Shown here piece after piece: positions 42,985-52,366 of a stretch of 64,000 nt of DNA. Position 1 is the stretch's first letter. The number at the start of each line of letters is the position of its first letter. The position numbers were made by a program, and so were the translations under genes. Source of the DNA: Zoogloea sp. 1C4. Lineage in GTDB: Bacteria > Pseudomonadota > Gammaproteobacteria > Burkholderiales > Rhodocyclaceae. The stretch is from NCBI RefSeq assembly GCF_009469605.1, contig NZ_SSXU01000005.1, forward strand, positions 203,857 to 267,856, written 5' to 3'. The notes under the pieces are model-generated. The model did no database searches. It was not told where the DNA came from and saw only the letters and a program-made list of their open reading frames with translations.

Positions 42985-43041
42985 TCGGGCCTCGCGAACT
43001 GTTGACGTGCCGCCAGCCCGACGGGGCCGGCGGTCGTGCGG

Positions 43042-44964
43042 TCAGGACGACTTGCGGACGCGCAGATACCACTCGCAGAGCAAGCGGACCTGCTTCTCGG
43101 TGTAGCCCTTTTCGATCATGCGATTGACGAAGTTCTGGTGCTTCTTCTGCTCGTCGCCGCTGGCCTTGGCGTTGAAGCTGATGACGGGCAGCAGGTCTTC
43201 GGTGTTGGAGAACATCTTCTTCTCGATCACCGCGCGGAGCTTCTCGTAGCTGGTCCAGCTCGGGTTCTTGCCGTTGTTCTTGGCGCGGGCGCGCAGCACG
43301 AAGTTCACCACCTCGTTGCGGAAGTCCTTCGGGTTGCTGATGCCGGCCGGCTTCTCGATCTTCTCGAGCTCGTCGTTGAGCGCGTTGCGGTCGAGGATCT
43401 CGCCGGTGTTCTGGTCGCGGTATTCCTGGTCCTGGATCCAGAAGTCGGCGTAGGTCACGTAGCGGTCGAAGATGTTCTGGCCGTACTCGCTGTAGCTCTC
43501 GAGGTAGGCGGTCTGGATCTCCTTGCCGATGAACTCGGCGTAGCGCGGGGCGAGGAATTCCTTGATGAAGGCCAGGTACTTGGCTTCGTTCTCGGGCGGG
43601 TACTGCTCCTGGGCGATCTGCTGCTCGAGCACGTACATGAGGTGCACCGGATTGGCAGCCACTTCGCGGTGGTCAAAGTTGAACACCTTGGACAGCACCT
43701 TGAAGGCGAAGCGAGTGGAGAGGCCGTTCATGCCTTCGTCGACGCCGGCGTAGTCGCGGTATTCCTGATAGCTCTTGGCCTTCGGGTCGGTGTCCTTCAG
43801 GTTCTCGCCGTCGTAGACGCGCATCTTGGAGAACAAGCTGGAGTTCTCGGGTTCCTTGACCCGCGACAGTACCGCAAACTGCGCCATCATCTTTAGGGTG
43901 TCGGGCGCGCAGGGGGCGTGGGACAGTGAACTGTTGGTGAGCAGCTTCTCGTAGATGCGCACCTCGTCCGACACCCGCAGGCAGTACGGCACCTTGACGG
44001 TGTAGATGCGGTCGAGGAAGGCCTCGTTGTTGCGGTTGTTCTTGAACGCTGCCCATTCGGACTCGTTGGAGTGGGCCATCACGATGCCGTCGAAGGGGAT
44101 CGCGCCGAAGCCTTCGGTGCCCTTGTAGTTGCCTTCCTGGGTGGCGGTTAGGAGCGGATGCAGCACCTTGATCGGTGCCTTGAACATCTCGACGAACTCA
44201 AGCAGCCCCCGGTTGGCGAGGCACAGGCCGCCGGAGTAGGAGTAGGCATCCGGATCGTCCTGGGAATACTGCTCCAGCTTGCGGATGTCGATCTTGCCCA
44301 CCAGCGACGAGATGTCCTGGTTGTTCTCGTCGCCGGGTTCGGTCTTGGCCACGGCGATCTGGCGCAGCACGGACGGGCGCAGCTTGACCACCTTGAACTT
44401 GGTGACGTCACCATTGAACTCGTGCAGGCGCTTGACCGCCCACGGGCTCATGATGGTGTTGAGGTAGCGCCGGGGGATGCCGTAGTCGTCTTCGAGGATC
44501 GCGCCATCCTCCTCCATGCTGAACAGCCCGAGGGGCGACTCATGCACCGGCGAGCCCTTGATGGCGTAGAAGGGGATCTTCTCGACCAGCGACTTGAGCT
44601 TCTCGGCGAGCGAACTCTTGCCGCCGCCCACCGGCCCCAAGAGGTACAGGATCTGTTTCTTTTCCTCCAGACCCTGGGCTGCGTGTCGGAAATACGACAC
44701 GATGTTCTCGATCGATTCCTCCATTCCGTAGAAATCCCGGAAGGCCGGATAGATCTTGATCATCTTGTTGGAAAAGATGCGCGAGAGGCGGGGGTCGAGA
44801 CGGGTATCGACAAGCTCCGGCTCGCCGATCGCCTGGAGCATCCGCTCGGCGGAGCTGGCGTAAGCCATCTTGTCGGACTTGCACAGTTCCAGGTATTCCT
44901 GGACCGACATTTCCTCTTCCCGTGTTGTTTCGTAACGGGTCTGAAAGCTGGTGAAGATACTCAT
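43042..44964 (-). CDS. yeaG: PrkA family serine protein kinase YeaG
   Basis: A 640-residue protein with an N-terminal AAA+-type domain and the C-terminal PrkA kinase-like domain. Walker A GPVGGGKS is at 110-117. The characteristic GIVMAHSNESEW segment and the ALNDELEKIEKP region are present. The ATG at 44964 (MSIFTSFQTRYE) has GGGAGA about 9 bases upstream; an in-frame start at 45039 was rejected. It is the first gene of yeaG-yeaH-spoVR. Regulation in relatives depends on general stress or nitrogen signals; no clear promoter was recognised upstream. Confidence 0.96.
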   Translation of the reverse strand: MSIFTSFQTRYETTREEEMSVQEYLELCKSDKMAYASSAERMLQAIGEPELVDTRLDPRLSRIFSNKMIKIYPAFRDFYGMEESIENIVSYFRHAAQGLEEKKQILYLLGPVGGGKSSLAEKLKSLVEKIPFYAIKGSPVHESPLGLFSMEEDGAILEDDYGIPRRYLNTIMSPWAVKRLHEFNGDVTKFKVVKLRPSVLRQIAVAKTEPGDENNQDISSLVGKIDIRKLEQYSQDDPDAYSYSGGLCLANRGLLEFVEMFKAPIKVLHPLLTATQEGNYKGTEGFGAIPFDGIVMAHSNESEWAAFKNNRNNEAFLDRIYTVKVPYCLRVSDEVRIYEKLLTNSSLSHAPCAPDTLKMMAQFAVLSRVKEPENSSLFSKMRVYDGENLKDTDPKAKSYQEYRDYAGVDEGMNGLSTRFAFKVLSKVFNFDHREVAANPVHLMYVLEQQIAQEQYPPENEAKYLAFIKEFLAPRYAEFIGKEIQTAYLESYSEYGQNIFDRYVTYADFWIQDQEYRDQNTGEILDRNALNDELEKIEKPAGISNPKDFRNEVVNFVLRARAKNNGKNPSWTSYEKLRAVIEKKMFSNTEDLLPVISFNAKASGDEQKKHQNFVNRMIEKGYTEKQVRLLCEWYLRVRKSS

Positions 44965-45364
44965 CTGATGTCTCCCGGGGGCAGGGCACCAGGCGCGGGT
45001 GCCGGTTTCGTCGTCGTCCAACAGCCTGGATAACGACACATTACGCAGAACGTTGAGCTGAGCACCTCGTCAGCTTGTGGGCATCCCATCAAGGCTTCGG
45101 AGTTCGGGTCATTACAGTTTGTGTGATAGCTGAAGATCAATTGGAGTTCCGTTGATCGAGCGGGAGTTTGTCACGGCAGTAGCGCCGAGACGACGCATCG
45201 GCGCGGCATTGCAGGCTGTGCTGCAAGCCATTTCCTGTGCTGTGTTAGACTAAAGGTTTTTCCGACGACTTCATGGCAGTCGGGTTTGAGAAGGCACGAG
45301 TCTTGCTCTGTGTTCTCTGCCTGTGTCGTGAGGCGTTATTGTCAAGAACGATCAGGGAATTTTC
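44965..45364. other. Intergenic region between yeaG and tig
   Basis: A 400-base gap between divergent genes. It holds a possible tig promoter (45221-45249) and an inverted repeat TTGCAG-GCTGTG-CTGCAA (45209-45226). I see no convincing small gene, RNA or terminator, and no clear yeaG promoter. Confidence 0.6.
45221..45249 (+). promoter_or_regulatory. Possible tig promoter with extended -10
   Basis: CTGCAA (45221-45226), a 17-base spacer, then TAGACT (45244-45249) preceded by TGT, an extended -10. The -35 matches poorly. It would give a leader of about 110 bases before the tig ATG. Confidence 0.35.
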
Positions 45365-46669
45365 ATGAGCAACCAGGAAACCGTGGTGAGCGCACTCGAG
45401 CGCCGTATCGATATGTCCGTGCCGCTGGCTGAAATCGACAAGGACGTGGATGCCCGTCTGAAGAAGATGGCTCGCACCGTCAAGATGCCGGGATTCCGTC
45501 CGGGGAAGGTCCCGTTCCGGATGGTCGCGCAGACCTACGGCCCGCAAGCCCGTTCCGAAGCCATCGGCGCCGCTGTCGAGCGCGTCCTTGGCGAACAGAT
45601 CCGCGCCCTGAACGTGCGCGTTGCCGGCTACCCGAACATCGAGCCGAAGGAAGCCACCGGCTCCGAAGCCCTGGAATTCACCGCCGTCTTCGAGGTCTAC
45701 CCGGATGTGGTGATCGCCGACGTGAGCGGCCAGGAAGTCGAGCGCCCGCAACTCGAAGTGACCGACGCCGAAGTGGACAAGACCCTCGACGTCCTGCGCA
45801 AGCAGCGCACCACTTTCGTGCAGGCCGAGCGTGCCGCCCAGGACGGCGACCGCGTGGTGGTCGATTTCACCGGCCGCAAGGACGGTGTCGAGTTTGAAGG
45901 TGGCAAGGCGACCGATTTCGCCTTCGTGATCGGCGGCGGCCAGATGCTCAAGGATTTCGAAACCGCCACCCTGGGCCTCGCTGCCGGCGAGTCCAAGACT
46001 TTCGACATGACCTTCCCGGCTGACTACCACGCCGCTAACCTGGCCGGCCAGACCGTCCAGTTCGACGTGGCCGTGAAGAAGGTTGAAGCGCCGCAGCTGC
46101 CGGAAGTCGACGCCGAGTTCGCCAAGTCCCTGGGCATCGCCGACGGCGACGTGACCAAGATGCGCGAAGAGGTGAAGGCCAACCTGGAGCGCGAAGTGAA
46201 GCGTCGCATCCAGGCCAAGATCAAGGAGCGCGTCATGAACGTGCTGATCGAGACCCACCCGATCGAAGTGCCGAAGGCCCTCGTCGCTCAGGAATCCCAG
46301 ACGCTTGCCGAAAATGCCAAGCGTGACTTCGAAGCCCGCGGCATGCAGACCAAGGACCTCCCGATCGACGCCAGCTGGTTCGGCGAGCAGGCGGCCCGCC
46401 GCGTCAAGCTCGGCCTGATCATGTCCGAGCTCGTGAAGAGCAAGGAGCTGTTTGCCAAGCCGGAACAGATCCGTGCCACCATTGAAGACTTCGCAGCCAG
46501 CTACGAAGATCCGAGCGAAGTGGTCGGCTGGTACTACTCCCAGCCCCAGCGTCTGGCCCAGGCCGAAGCGCTGGTGATCGAGGACAATGTGGTGGAGTGG
46601 GTCGTGAGCAACGCCAAGACGACCGACAAGGCCATCTCTTTTGACGAACTTATGGGCAATGCGGCTTAA
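45365..46669 (+). CDS. tig: Trigger factor
   Basis: A 434-residue ribosome-associated chaperone and peptidyl-prolyl isomerase. The ribosome-binding N-terminal domain holds the conserved FRPGKVPFRM loop (the signature GFRxGKxP). The FKBP-type domain is at about 155-240 (DRVVVDFTGRKDGVEFEGG) and a long helical C-terminal chaperone domain follows. It starts the tig-clpP-clpX-lon series with 21 bases to clpP. Confidence 0.98.
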   Translation: MSNQETVVSALERRIDMSVPLAEIDKDVDARLKKMARTVKMPGFRPGKVPFRMVAQTYGPQARSEAIGAAVERVLGEQIRALNVRVAGYPNIEPKEATGSEALEFTAVFEVYPDVVIADVSGQEVERPQLEVTDAEVDKTLDVLRKQRTTFVQAERAAQDGDRVVVDFTGRKDGVEFEGGKATDFAFVIGGGQMLKDFETATLGLAAGESKTFDMTFPADYHAANLAGQTVQFDVAVKKVEAPQLPEVDAEFAKSLGIADGDVTKMREEVKANLEREVKRRIQAKIKERVMNVLIETHPIEVPKALVAQESQTLAENAKRDFEARGMQTKDLPIDASWFGEQAARRVKLGLIMSELVKSKELFAKPEQIRATIEDFAASYEDPSEVVGWYYSQPQRLAQAEALVIEDNVVEWVVSNAKTTDKAISFDELMGNAA

Positions 46670-46690
46670 TTCCGCGGAAAGCGACAGGAA

Positions 46691-47335
46691 ATGAATCCAT
46701 TGACACCCCCGTTTTCTCGTAGTGACTGGGATCCGGTCGGTCTCGGCCTGATCCCGATGGTGGTCGAGCAGAGCGGTCGCGGCGAGCGTTCGTACGACAT
46801 CTACTCGCGCCTGCTCAAGGAGCGGGTGGTGTTTCTGGTCGGGCCCGTCAATGACGTGACCGCCAACCTGATCGTGGCCCAGTTGCTGTTCCTTGAATCC
46901 GAAAACCCGGACAAGGACATCTTCTTCTACATCAACTCTCCGGGTGGCTCGGTCACGGCCGGCATGGCGATCTACGACACCATGCAGTTCATCAAGCCGG
47001 ACGTGAGCACCCTGTGCATCGGGCAGGCGGCCAGCATGGGCGCCTTCCTGCTTGCATCCGGAGCCAAGGACAAGCGATTCTCGCTGCCGAACTCACGCAT
47101 CATGATTCATCAGCCGCTGGGTGGTTTCCAGGGCCAGGCCTCGGACATCGAGATCCACGCCCGCGAGATCCTGTCCCTGCGCGCCAAGCTCAACGACATG
47201 CTCGCCAAGCACACCGGCCAGCCTGTCGAAGCCATCGAAAAGGACACGGATCGCGACAACTTCATGTCGGCGGAAGAGGCCGTGCGTTACGGCATCGTCG
47301 ACAAGGTTCTCACCAGCCGCGCCGACGTGGCTTGA
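46691..47335 (+). CDS. clpP: ATP-dependent Clp protease proteolytic subunit
   Basis: A 214-residue serine peptidase forming the proteolytic chamber. The catalytic Ser115 is in [11 protein letters not shown], the His in [10 protein letters not shown] and the Asp in the [11 protein letters not shown] region. The N-terminus [25 protein letters not shown] is typical. ACAGGAAA precedes the ATG. It lies 37 bases upstream of clpX, its ATPase partner. Confidence 0.98.
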   Translation: MNPLTPPFSRSDWDPVGLGLIPMVVEQSGRGERSYDIYSRLLKERVVFLVGPVNDVTANLIVAQLLFLESENPDKDIFFYINSPGGSVTAGMAIYDTMQFIKPDVSTLCIGQAASMGAFLLASGAKDKRFSLPNSRIMIHQPLGGFQGQASDIEIHAREILSLRAKLNDMLAKHTGQPVEAIEKDTDRDNFMSAEEAVRYGIVDKVLTSRADVA

Positions 47336-47372
47336 TCGGTTTCAAGCATCCAGTACAGAGAGGAAGGCAGTA

Positions 47373-48644
47373 ATGGCGGACAAGAAAACGAGCGGCGAAA
47401 AGCTCCTGTATTGCTCGTTCTGCGGCAAGAGCCAACACGAGGTCCGCAAGCTGATCGCGGGTCCGTCCGTGTTCATCTGCGACGAGTGCATCGAGCTGTG
47501 CAACGACATCATTCGCGACGAAATTACTGCGGACACCGGAAGCGCCAAGGGCATCAAGGGTGAACTCCCGTCCCCGCGCGAAATCTCCGAGATCCTCGAC
47601 CAGTACGTGATCGGTCAGAGCGCGGCCAAGCGCATCCTCTCCGTGGCGGTGTACAACCACTACAAGCGGCTGCGCCACCTGTCCAAGACCCACGACGAAG
47701 TCGAACTCTCGAAGAGCAACATCCTGCTGGTCGGCCCGACCGGTTCGGGCAAGACCCTTCTTGCCCAGACCCTGGCCCGCCTGCTCAACGTGCCCTTCGT
47801 GATGGCGGATGCCACCACCCTCACCGAGGCCGGCTACGTGGGCGAGGATGTCGAGAACATCATCCAGAAGCTGCTCCAGAAGTGCGACTACGAAGTGGAC
47901 AAGGCCCAGCAGGGCATCGTCTACATCGACGAGATCGACAAGATCTCCCGCAAGTCCGACAACCCGTCGATCACCCGCGACGTGTCCGGCGAGGGCGTGC
48001 AGCAGGCGCTGCTCAAGCTCATCGAAGGCACCATCGCGTCGGTGCCGCCGCAAGGTGGCCGCAAGCACCCGAACCAGGATTTCGTGCAGGTGGATACCAC
48101 CAACATCCTGTTCGTCTGTGGCGGCGCCTTCGACGGTCTCGACAAGGTGATCCGCAACCGTACCGAGCAGGTCGGCATTGGTTTCGGCGCCGAGGTGAAG
48201 AGCCGCGAGAGCAGGAACGTCTCCGAATCTCTGCGCAATGTCGAACCCGAAGATCTGATCAAGTTCGGCCTCATCCCCGAGCTCATCGGTCGTCTGCCGG
48301 TGGTCGCCACGCTGCAGGAGCTCGACGAGGAAGCGCTCATCCAGATCCTCATCGAACCGAAAAACGCCCTGATCAAGCAATATCAGAAACTGTTTTCGAT
48401 GGAAGGCGTCGAACTCGAGGTGCGGCCGGCGGCGCTTCAGGCCATTGCCCGCAAGGCGCTCAAGCGCAAGACCGGTGCCCGCGGTCTGCGTTCGATCCTT
48501 GAAGCGACGCTGCTCGACACCATGTATGAGTTGCCGTCCATGGAAAACGTGTCCAAAGTCGTGATCGACGAAGGCATGATCGATGGCGGCGCCCAGCCGA
48601 TCCTGATCTACGCCGATCAACCCAAGGTCTCCGGCTCCAACTGA
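47373..48644 (+). CDS. clpX: ATP-dependent Clp protease ATP-binding subunit ClpX
   Basis: A 423-residue AAA+ unfoldase that feeds ClpP. The N-terminal zinc domain has Cys14, Cys17, Cys36 and Cys39. Walker A is GPTGSGKT, Walker B is VYIDEID, and the pore loop GYVGED follows Walker A. The ATG at 47373 has GAGAGGAAGG about 8 bases upstream; the open frame overlapping clpP is a shadow. An 87-base gap before lon carries a separate heat-shock promoter. Confidence 0.98.
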   Translation: MADKKTSGEKLLYCSFCGKSQHEVRKLIAGPSVFICDECIELCNDIIRDEITADTGSAKGIKGELPSPREISEILDQYVIGQSAAKRILSVAVYNHYKRLRHLSKTHDEVELSKSNILLVGPTGSGKTLLAQTLARLLNVPFVMADATTLTEAGYVGEDVENIIQKLLQKCDYEVDKAQQGIVYIDEIDKISRKSDNPSITRDVSGEGVQQALLKLIEGTIASVPPQGGRKHPNQDFVQVDTTNILFVCGGAFDGLDKVIRNRTEQVGIGFGAEVKSRESRNVSESLRNVEPEDLIKFGLIPELIGRLPVVATLQELDEEALIQILIEPKNALIKQYQKLFSMEGVELEVRPAALQAIARKALKRKTGARGLRSILEATLLDTMYELPSMENVSKVVIDEGMIDGGAQPILIYADQPKVSGSN

Positions 48645-48673
48645 AATCAGGCAGAAGAAGTTTCATCCGACTG

Positions 48674-48709
48674 CTTGAATTGATGTCGCTGAGGCCCCAT
48701 ATGGGGCCT
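48674..48709 (+). promoter_or_regulatory. Sigma-32 heat-shock promoter of lon within an 18-bp palindrome
   Basis: CTTGAAT (48674-48680), a 14-base spacer, then CCCCATAT (48695-48702) match the sigma-32 consensus almost perfectly. The -10 lies in the perfect palindrome AGGCCCCAT-ATGGGGCCT (48692-48709), which could also fold as a hairpin in RNA reading through from clpX. There is no T run, so it is not a classic terminator. Confidence 0.82.
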
Positions 48710-48731
48710 TAGTGCCTTTAAAGGAATAATC

Positions 48732-51149
48732 ATGTCGAGCACGCTTGACCTCTCCGAAGACCAAGTCGAACTGCCGCTGCTGCCGCTGCGCGACGTCGTC
48801 GTCTTCCCGCACATGGTGATCCCGCTGTTCGTGGGTCGCCCCAAGTCCATCAAGGCGCTCGAGAACGCCATGGAGGCCGGCAAGAGCATCCTGCTGGTCG
48901 CCCAGAAGTCTGCCGCCAAGGACGAACCCTCGGCTGACGATCTCTACGATCTGGGCTGCATCGCCAACATCCTGCAGATGCTCAAGCTGCCCGACGGCAC
49001 CGTGAAGGTGCTGGTTGAAGGCGTGCAGCGCGCCCGCGTGGTGTCGGTCGAAGACCTGCGCACCCTGTTCGTCGCCAAGGCCCAGCCGATGCCCGCCGCC
49101 GAGACGCCGGACAACGAGGTCGAGGCCATGCGCCGGGCGATCATCAGCCAGTTCGACCAGTACGTTAAGCTCAACAAGAAGATCCCGCCGGAGATCCTCA
49201 GCTCCCTGTCGGGCATCGAGGAGCCGGGCCGGCTGGCAGACACCATCGCCGCCCACCTGCCGCTCAAGCTCGAACAGAAGCAGGAAATCCTCGAGATGTT
49301 CGATCCGGGCGAGCGCCTCGAGCGCCTGCTCAACCAGCTCGAAACCGAACTCGACATCCTTCAGGTTGAAAAGCGCATCCGTGGCCGCGTCAAGCGCCAG
49401 ATGGAAAAGAGCCAGCGCGAGTACTACCTGAACGAACAGGTCAAAGCAATCCAGAAGGAACTCGGCGAAGGCGAGGACGGCGCCGATCTCGAGGAGATGG
49501 ACAAGAAGATCAAGGCCGCCGGCATGACCAAGGAGGCCATGGCCAAGGCCCAGGCCGAGCTGAAGAAGCTGCGCCTGATGTCGCCCATGTCGGCCGAAGC
49601 CACCGTGGTCCGCAACTACATCGAGACCCTGGTCGGCCTGCCCTGGAAGAAGAAATCCCGCATCAGTAAGGATCTGGCCGAAGCCGAGAAGGTGCTCGAC
49701 ACCGAGCACTACGGCCTCGAGAAGGTCAAGGAACGCATCCTTGAGTACCTCGCCGTGCAGCAGCGCGTCGACAAGCTCAAGGCGCCGATCCTGTGCCTCG
49801 TCGGCCCCCCGGGCGTCGGCAAGACCTCCCTCGGCCAGTCGGTGGCCCGCGCCACGAACCGCAAGTTCGTGCGCATGAGCCTCGGCGGTGTGCGTGACGA
49901 AGCCGAGATCCGCGGCCACCGTCGCACCTACATCGGTTCGATGCCGGGCAAGATCCTGCAGAACATGTCCAAGGTTGCCGTGCGCAATCCGCTGTTCCTG
50001 CTGGATGAAGTGGACAAGATGGGCCAGGACTTCCGCGGCGATCCGTCGTCGGCGCTGCTGGAGGTGCTCGACCCCGAACAGAACTCGACCTTCGTCGACC
50101 ACTACATCGAAGTGGAATACGACCTGTCGGACGTGATGTTCGTGGCGACTGCCAACACCCTCAACATCCCGGCACCGCTCCTCGACCGGATGGAACTCAT
50201 CCGTCTGTCGGGTTACACCGAGGACGAGAAGGTCAACATTGCCCAGCGCTACCTTGTTCCCAAGCAGATGAAGAACAACGGGATCAAGCGCGAGGAGCTG
50301 TCGGTGACCGAAGACGCCATCCGCGACATCGTGCGCTTCTACACCCGTGAGGCGGGCGTGCGAGGCCTCGAACGCGAGGTGTCGAAGGTCTGCCGCAAGG
50401 TCGTCAAGGCGCTGGTCCTGGGCAAGCGCAAGGCGAAGGTGGTGGTGAACGCCAAGAACATCGACAAGTACCTGGGCGTGCGGAAGTACACCTTCGGTGT
50501 GGCCGAGAAGGAAAACCAGATCGGCCAGGTGACCGGCCTCGCGTGGACCGAAGTGGGTGGCGAACTGCTGACCGTTGAAGCCGTGGCGCTGCCGGGCAAG
50601 GGCAAGATCATGACCACCGGCAAGCTCGGCGAGGTCATGCAGGAGTCCATCCAGGCGGCCCTGTCGGTGGTGCGTCGGCGTTCCAAGTCGCTGGGCATCC
50701 AGGAGGATTTCTACCAGAAGTCCGACATCCACATCCACTTGCCGGAAGGCGCGATTCCCAAGGACGGTCCGTCCGCCGGCATCGCGATCTGCACCGGTCT
50801 GGTGTCGGTGCTCACTGGCATCCCGGTGCGCTGCGACGTGGCGATGACGGGCGAAATCACGCTGCGTGGCGAAGTCCTGCCGATCGGCGGCCTGAAGGAA
50901 AAGCTGCTGGCGGCGGTACGTGGTGGCATCACCCGCGCGTTGATTCCCCAGGAAAACGTCAAGGATCTCACCGAGATCCCCGACAACGTGAAGAACGAGC
51001 TGGAGATCATCCCGGTCAAGTGGATCGACCAGGTGCTCGAGCACGCGCTGGAGCGCATGCCCGAGGCGCTGCCGGAAGTCCCCGCGGCGGATGTCGCCGT
51101 CGCCAAGCCGGCCGAGCCGACTGAAAACGGTGAGGTCGTGAAGCACTGA
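48732..51149 (+). CDS. lon: ATP-dependent protease Lon
   Basis: An 805-residue cytosolic AAA+ serine protease. The N-terminal substrate-binding domain starts [20 protein letters not shown]. Walker A is GPPGVGKTS and Walker B region [12 protein letters not shown]. The C-terminal protease domain has catalytic Ser681 in PKDGPSAG and the Lys in [10 protein letters not shown]. Length and motifs are complete. AAAGGAAT lies just before the ATG. It has its own heat-shock promoter and a strong terminator. Confidence 0.98.
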   Translation: MSSTLDLSEDQVELPLLPLRDVVVFPHMVIPLFVGRPKSIKALENAMEAGKSILLVAQKSAAKDEPSADDLYDLGCIANILQMLKLPDGTVKVLVEGVQRARVVSVEDLRTLFVAKAQPMPAAETPDNEVEAMRRAIISQFDQYVKLNKKIPPEILSSLSGIEEPGRLADTIAAHLPLKLEQKQEILEMFDPGERLERLLNQLETELDILQVEKRIRGRVKRQMEKSQREYYLNEQVKAIQKELGEGEDGADLEEMDKKIKAAGMTKEAMAKAQAELKKLRLMSPMSAEATVVRNYIETLVGLPWKKKSRISKDLAEAEKVLDTEHYGLEKVKERILEYLAVQQRVDKLKAPILCLVGPPGVGKTSLGQSVARATNRKFVRMSLGGVRDEAEIRGHRRTYIGSMPGKILQNMSKVAVRNPLFLLDEVDKMGQDFRGDPSSALLEVLDPEQNSTFVDHYIEVEYDLSDVMFVATANTLNIPAPLLDRMELIRLSGYTEDEKVNIAQRYLVPKQMKNNGIKREELSVTEDAIRDIVRFYTREAGVRGLEREVSKVCRKVVKALVLGKRKAKVVVNAKNIDKYLGVRKYTFGVAEKENQIGQVTGLAWTEVGGELLTVEAVALPGKGKIMTTGKLGEVMQESIQAALSVVRRRSKSLGIQEDFYQKSDIHIHLPEGAIPKDGPSAGIAICTGLVSVLTGIPVRCDVAMTGEITLRGEVLPIGGLKEKLLAAVRGGITRALIPQENVKDLTEIPDNVKNELEIIPVKWIDQVLEHALERMPEALPEVPAADVAVAKPAEPTENGEVVKH

Positions 51150-51169
51150 CCTGCGTTGTATTGCTGCAG

Positions 51170-51203
51170 AAAGAGGCCGGCTGAGATGCCGGCCTCTTTT
51201 TTT
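51170..51203 (+). terminator. Rho-independent terminator of lon
   Basis: AAAGAGGCCGGC (51170-51181), loop TGAGAT, GCCGGCCTCTTT (51188-51199), with the T run extending to 51203. Confidence 0.93.
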
Positions 51204-51227
51204 GTGCGGTTGCCCGGGAATCGGTGT

Positions 51228-51242
51228 GATTCCTGTCGGGGG
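51228..51242 (+). repeat. Inverted copy of the tRNA-Arg 3' end
   Basis: GATTCCTGTCGGGGG is a 15-base exact copy, in opposite orientation, of the 3' part of the tRNA-Arg gene (51317-51331). The following AATCGAACCGG resembles an antisense T-arm from another tRNA. No complete tRNA can be folded here. Confidence 0.7.
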
Positions 51243-51269
51243 AATCGAACCGGTGACGCGGAGTGCGCC

Positions 51270-51304
51270 CCAAAAAGAACAAGGCCCTCACGAGGAGGGC
51301 CTTG
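51270..51304 (-). terminator. Terminator of the tRNA-Arg gene
   Basis: CAAGGCCCTC (51280-51289), loop ACGAG, GAGGGCCTTG (51295-51304). On the minus strand the hairpin is followed by TTCTTTTTGG. It begins 8 bases after the tRNA 3' end. Confidence 0.85.
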
Positions 51305-51311
51305 CCGGGTC

Positions 51312-51386
51312 TGGTCCCCCCGACAGGAATCGAACCTGTATCTGGCGCTTAGGAGGCGCCCGTTCTATCCATTGAACTACGGAGAG
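51312..51386 (-). tRNA. tRNA-Arg (anticodon CCT)
   Basis: A 75-base tRNA with CCA encoded. The acceptor 5' arm CTCTCCG pairs with CGGGGGG using two G-U pairs. The D-stem is GTTC/GAAC, the anticodon stem GGCGC/GCGCC encloses loop CTCCTAA with anticodon CCT, and the T-arm is ACAGG-TTCGATT-CCTGT. It reads the rare AGG codon. Confidence 0.95.
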
Positions 51387-51397
51387 AGGAGGGCGGC

Positions 51398-51403
51398 ATT
51401 CTA
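51398..51403 (-). promoter_or_regulatory. -10 element of the tRNA-Arg promoter
   Basis: TAGAAT on the minus strand, ending 12 bases before the tRNA 5' end, followed by a GC-rich stretch of the kind found in stringently controlled stable RNA promoters. No good -35 is seen. Confidence 0.4.
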
Positions 51404-51465
51404 TCCCGGCAGCGCCGGAAAATGCCACGTCTTCATGCTTTCCGCGGTGTCGGGGTGAGGCCGGA

Positions 51466-51945
51466 TCAGGACGAGCTGACGTCCATCTGGGATTGCAGGT
51501 AGTTCTGGATGCCGACTTTCTCGACCAGCTCAAGCTGGGTTTCGAGATAGTCGATGTGCTCTTCGGTGTCGTCGAGGATGTGCTGGAAGATGTCGCGGCT
51601 CACGTAGTCGCGGACGGATTCACAGTAAGCGATCGCGTCCTTGAGGTGGGCGTGGCCGCCTTGCTCCAGCTTCAGATCGCCCTGGAGACATTCCGGGACG
51701 TTTTCGCCAATCAGCAGCTTGTCGAGGTTCTGCAGGTTGGGGAGGCCCTCAAGAAACAGCACGCGCTCGATCAGCATGTCGGCGTGCTTCATTTCTTCGA
51801 TGGATTCTTCGTATTCGTGCTTGCCCAGCTTGCCGAGGCCCCAGTTCTTATACATGCGCGCGTGCAGGAAGTACTGGTTGATGGCGGTCAGCTCGATGGT
51901 GAGTTGCTTGTTCAGATGCTGGATGACCTTCTTGTCGCCTTTCAT
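51466..51945 (-). CDS. bfr: Bacterioferritin with an altered ferroxidase centre
   Basis: A 159-residue four-helix iron-storage protein, colinear with E. coli Bfr. Ferroxidase ligands Glu18, Glu51, His54, Glu94 and His130 are present, but position 127, a bridging Glu in E. coli, is Thr (DDTEEH). The haem ligand Met52 is kept (EEMKHAD). This resembles haem-binding subunits of two-subunit bacterioferritins, which need a partner with an intact centre; none is in the window. A strong AGGAGG precedes the ATG, which overlaps the bfd stop by 4 bases. Fur-linked control is likely through the hemP promoter. Confidence 0.95.
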   Translation of the reverse strand: MKGDKKVIQHLNKQLTIELTAINQYFLHARMYKNWGLGKLGKHEYEESIEEMKHADMLIERVLFLEGLPNLQNLDKLLIGENVPECLQGDLKLEQGGHAHLKDAIAYCESVRDYVSRDIFQHILDDTEEHIDYLETQLELVEKVGIQNYLQSQMDVSSS

Positions 51946-52172
51946 GCTGCCTCCTGGATCAATGGAAATGTACGGATGCCGTGCGGAAGGAGCTGGGGCG
52001 GGTGCTGCTTGTCGAGGGCCTCGTGCAGGCACTGCTTGGCGCACCGGGCACACCGCCCGCATTCCTCGGTGACGCCCAACTCTACCCGAAGATCACGGAG
52101 TCGGCGAGCGCCGCCGGCGACGGCGGATTCGATCTGTTTTTCGGTGATTGCACGACAAACACAAACGTACAT
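51942..52172 (-). CDS. bfd: Bacterioferritin-associated ferredoxin
   Basis: A 76-residue 2Fe-2S protein that reduces bacterioferritin and releases its iron. Cluster ligands are Cys4, Cys6, Cys38 and Cys41 (YVCVC and EECGRC), the Bfd BFD-like pattern. Two extra cysteines at 44 and 48 and a C-terminal extension after residue 55 go beyond the usual 64-residue length. GAGGAA precedes the ATG. It overlaps bfr by 4 bases (ATGA) and follows a small membrane protein gene by 38 bases. Confidence 0.93.
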   Translation of the reverse strand: MYVCVCRAITEKQIESAVAGGARRLRDLRVELGVTEECGRCARCAKQCLHEALDKQHPPQLLPHGIRTFPLIQEAA

Positions 52173-52210
52173 TGTCCTGTTTCCTCCAGCGCTTCTGGAC
52201 AGCCAGGCGT

Positions 52211-52366
52211 TCAGTGGATCGGATAGAGCTGCAGCACCAGTTCGATCGCCGCATACCCGCCGGCCAGTCCGATCGCCAGCAGTAGCGCGACGCTCGGGGT
52301 AGAGAGCCGCGGCGCGGCGGTGGAGACCGGAAGCACGGAATGGCGGTGATGAGTGGTGAGCATCAT
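52211..52366 (-). CDS. 51-residue single-helix membrane protein
   Basis: A small protein that begins with two Met codons, has a His-rich N-terminus (LTTHHRHSV) and one membrane helix at about residues 24-45 (SVALLLAIGLAGGYAAIELVL). It overlaps the end of hemP by 4 bases (ATGA), and bfd follows 38 bases downstream, so it is part of the same transcript. No Shine-Dalgarno is evident, consistent with translation coupled to hemP. I do not recognise a family; a role in haem or iron handling is inferred only from position and the His cluster. Confidence 0.6.
   Translation of the reverse strand: MMLTTHHRHSVLPVSTAAPRLSTPSVALLLAIGLAGGYAAIELVLQLYPIH

Noticed and set aside
48692-48709. Terminator between clpX and lon
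   Set aside because: The palindrome has no loop and no T run, and it coincides with the sigma-32 -10.
48663-51146. Minus-strand open frame of about 827 codons opposite lon
   Set aside because: Shadow of lon; low-complexity His/Leu/Gly composition and no recognisable domain.
51228-51262. Possible second tRNA next to tRNA-Arg
   Set aside because: Only T-arm-like fragments are present; the stems do not pair and there is no anticodon arm.
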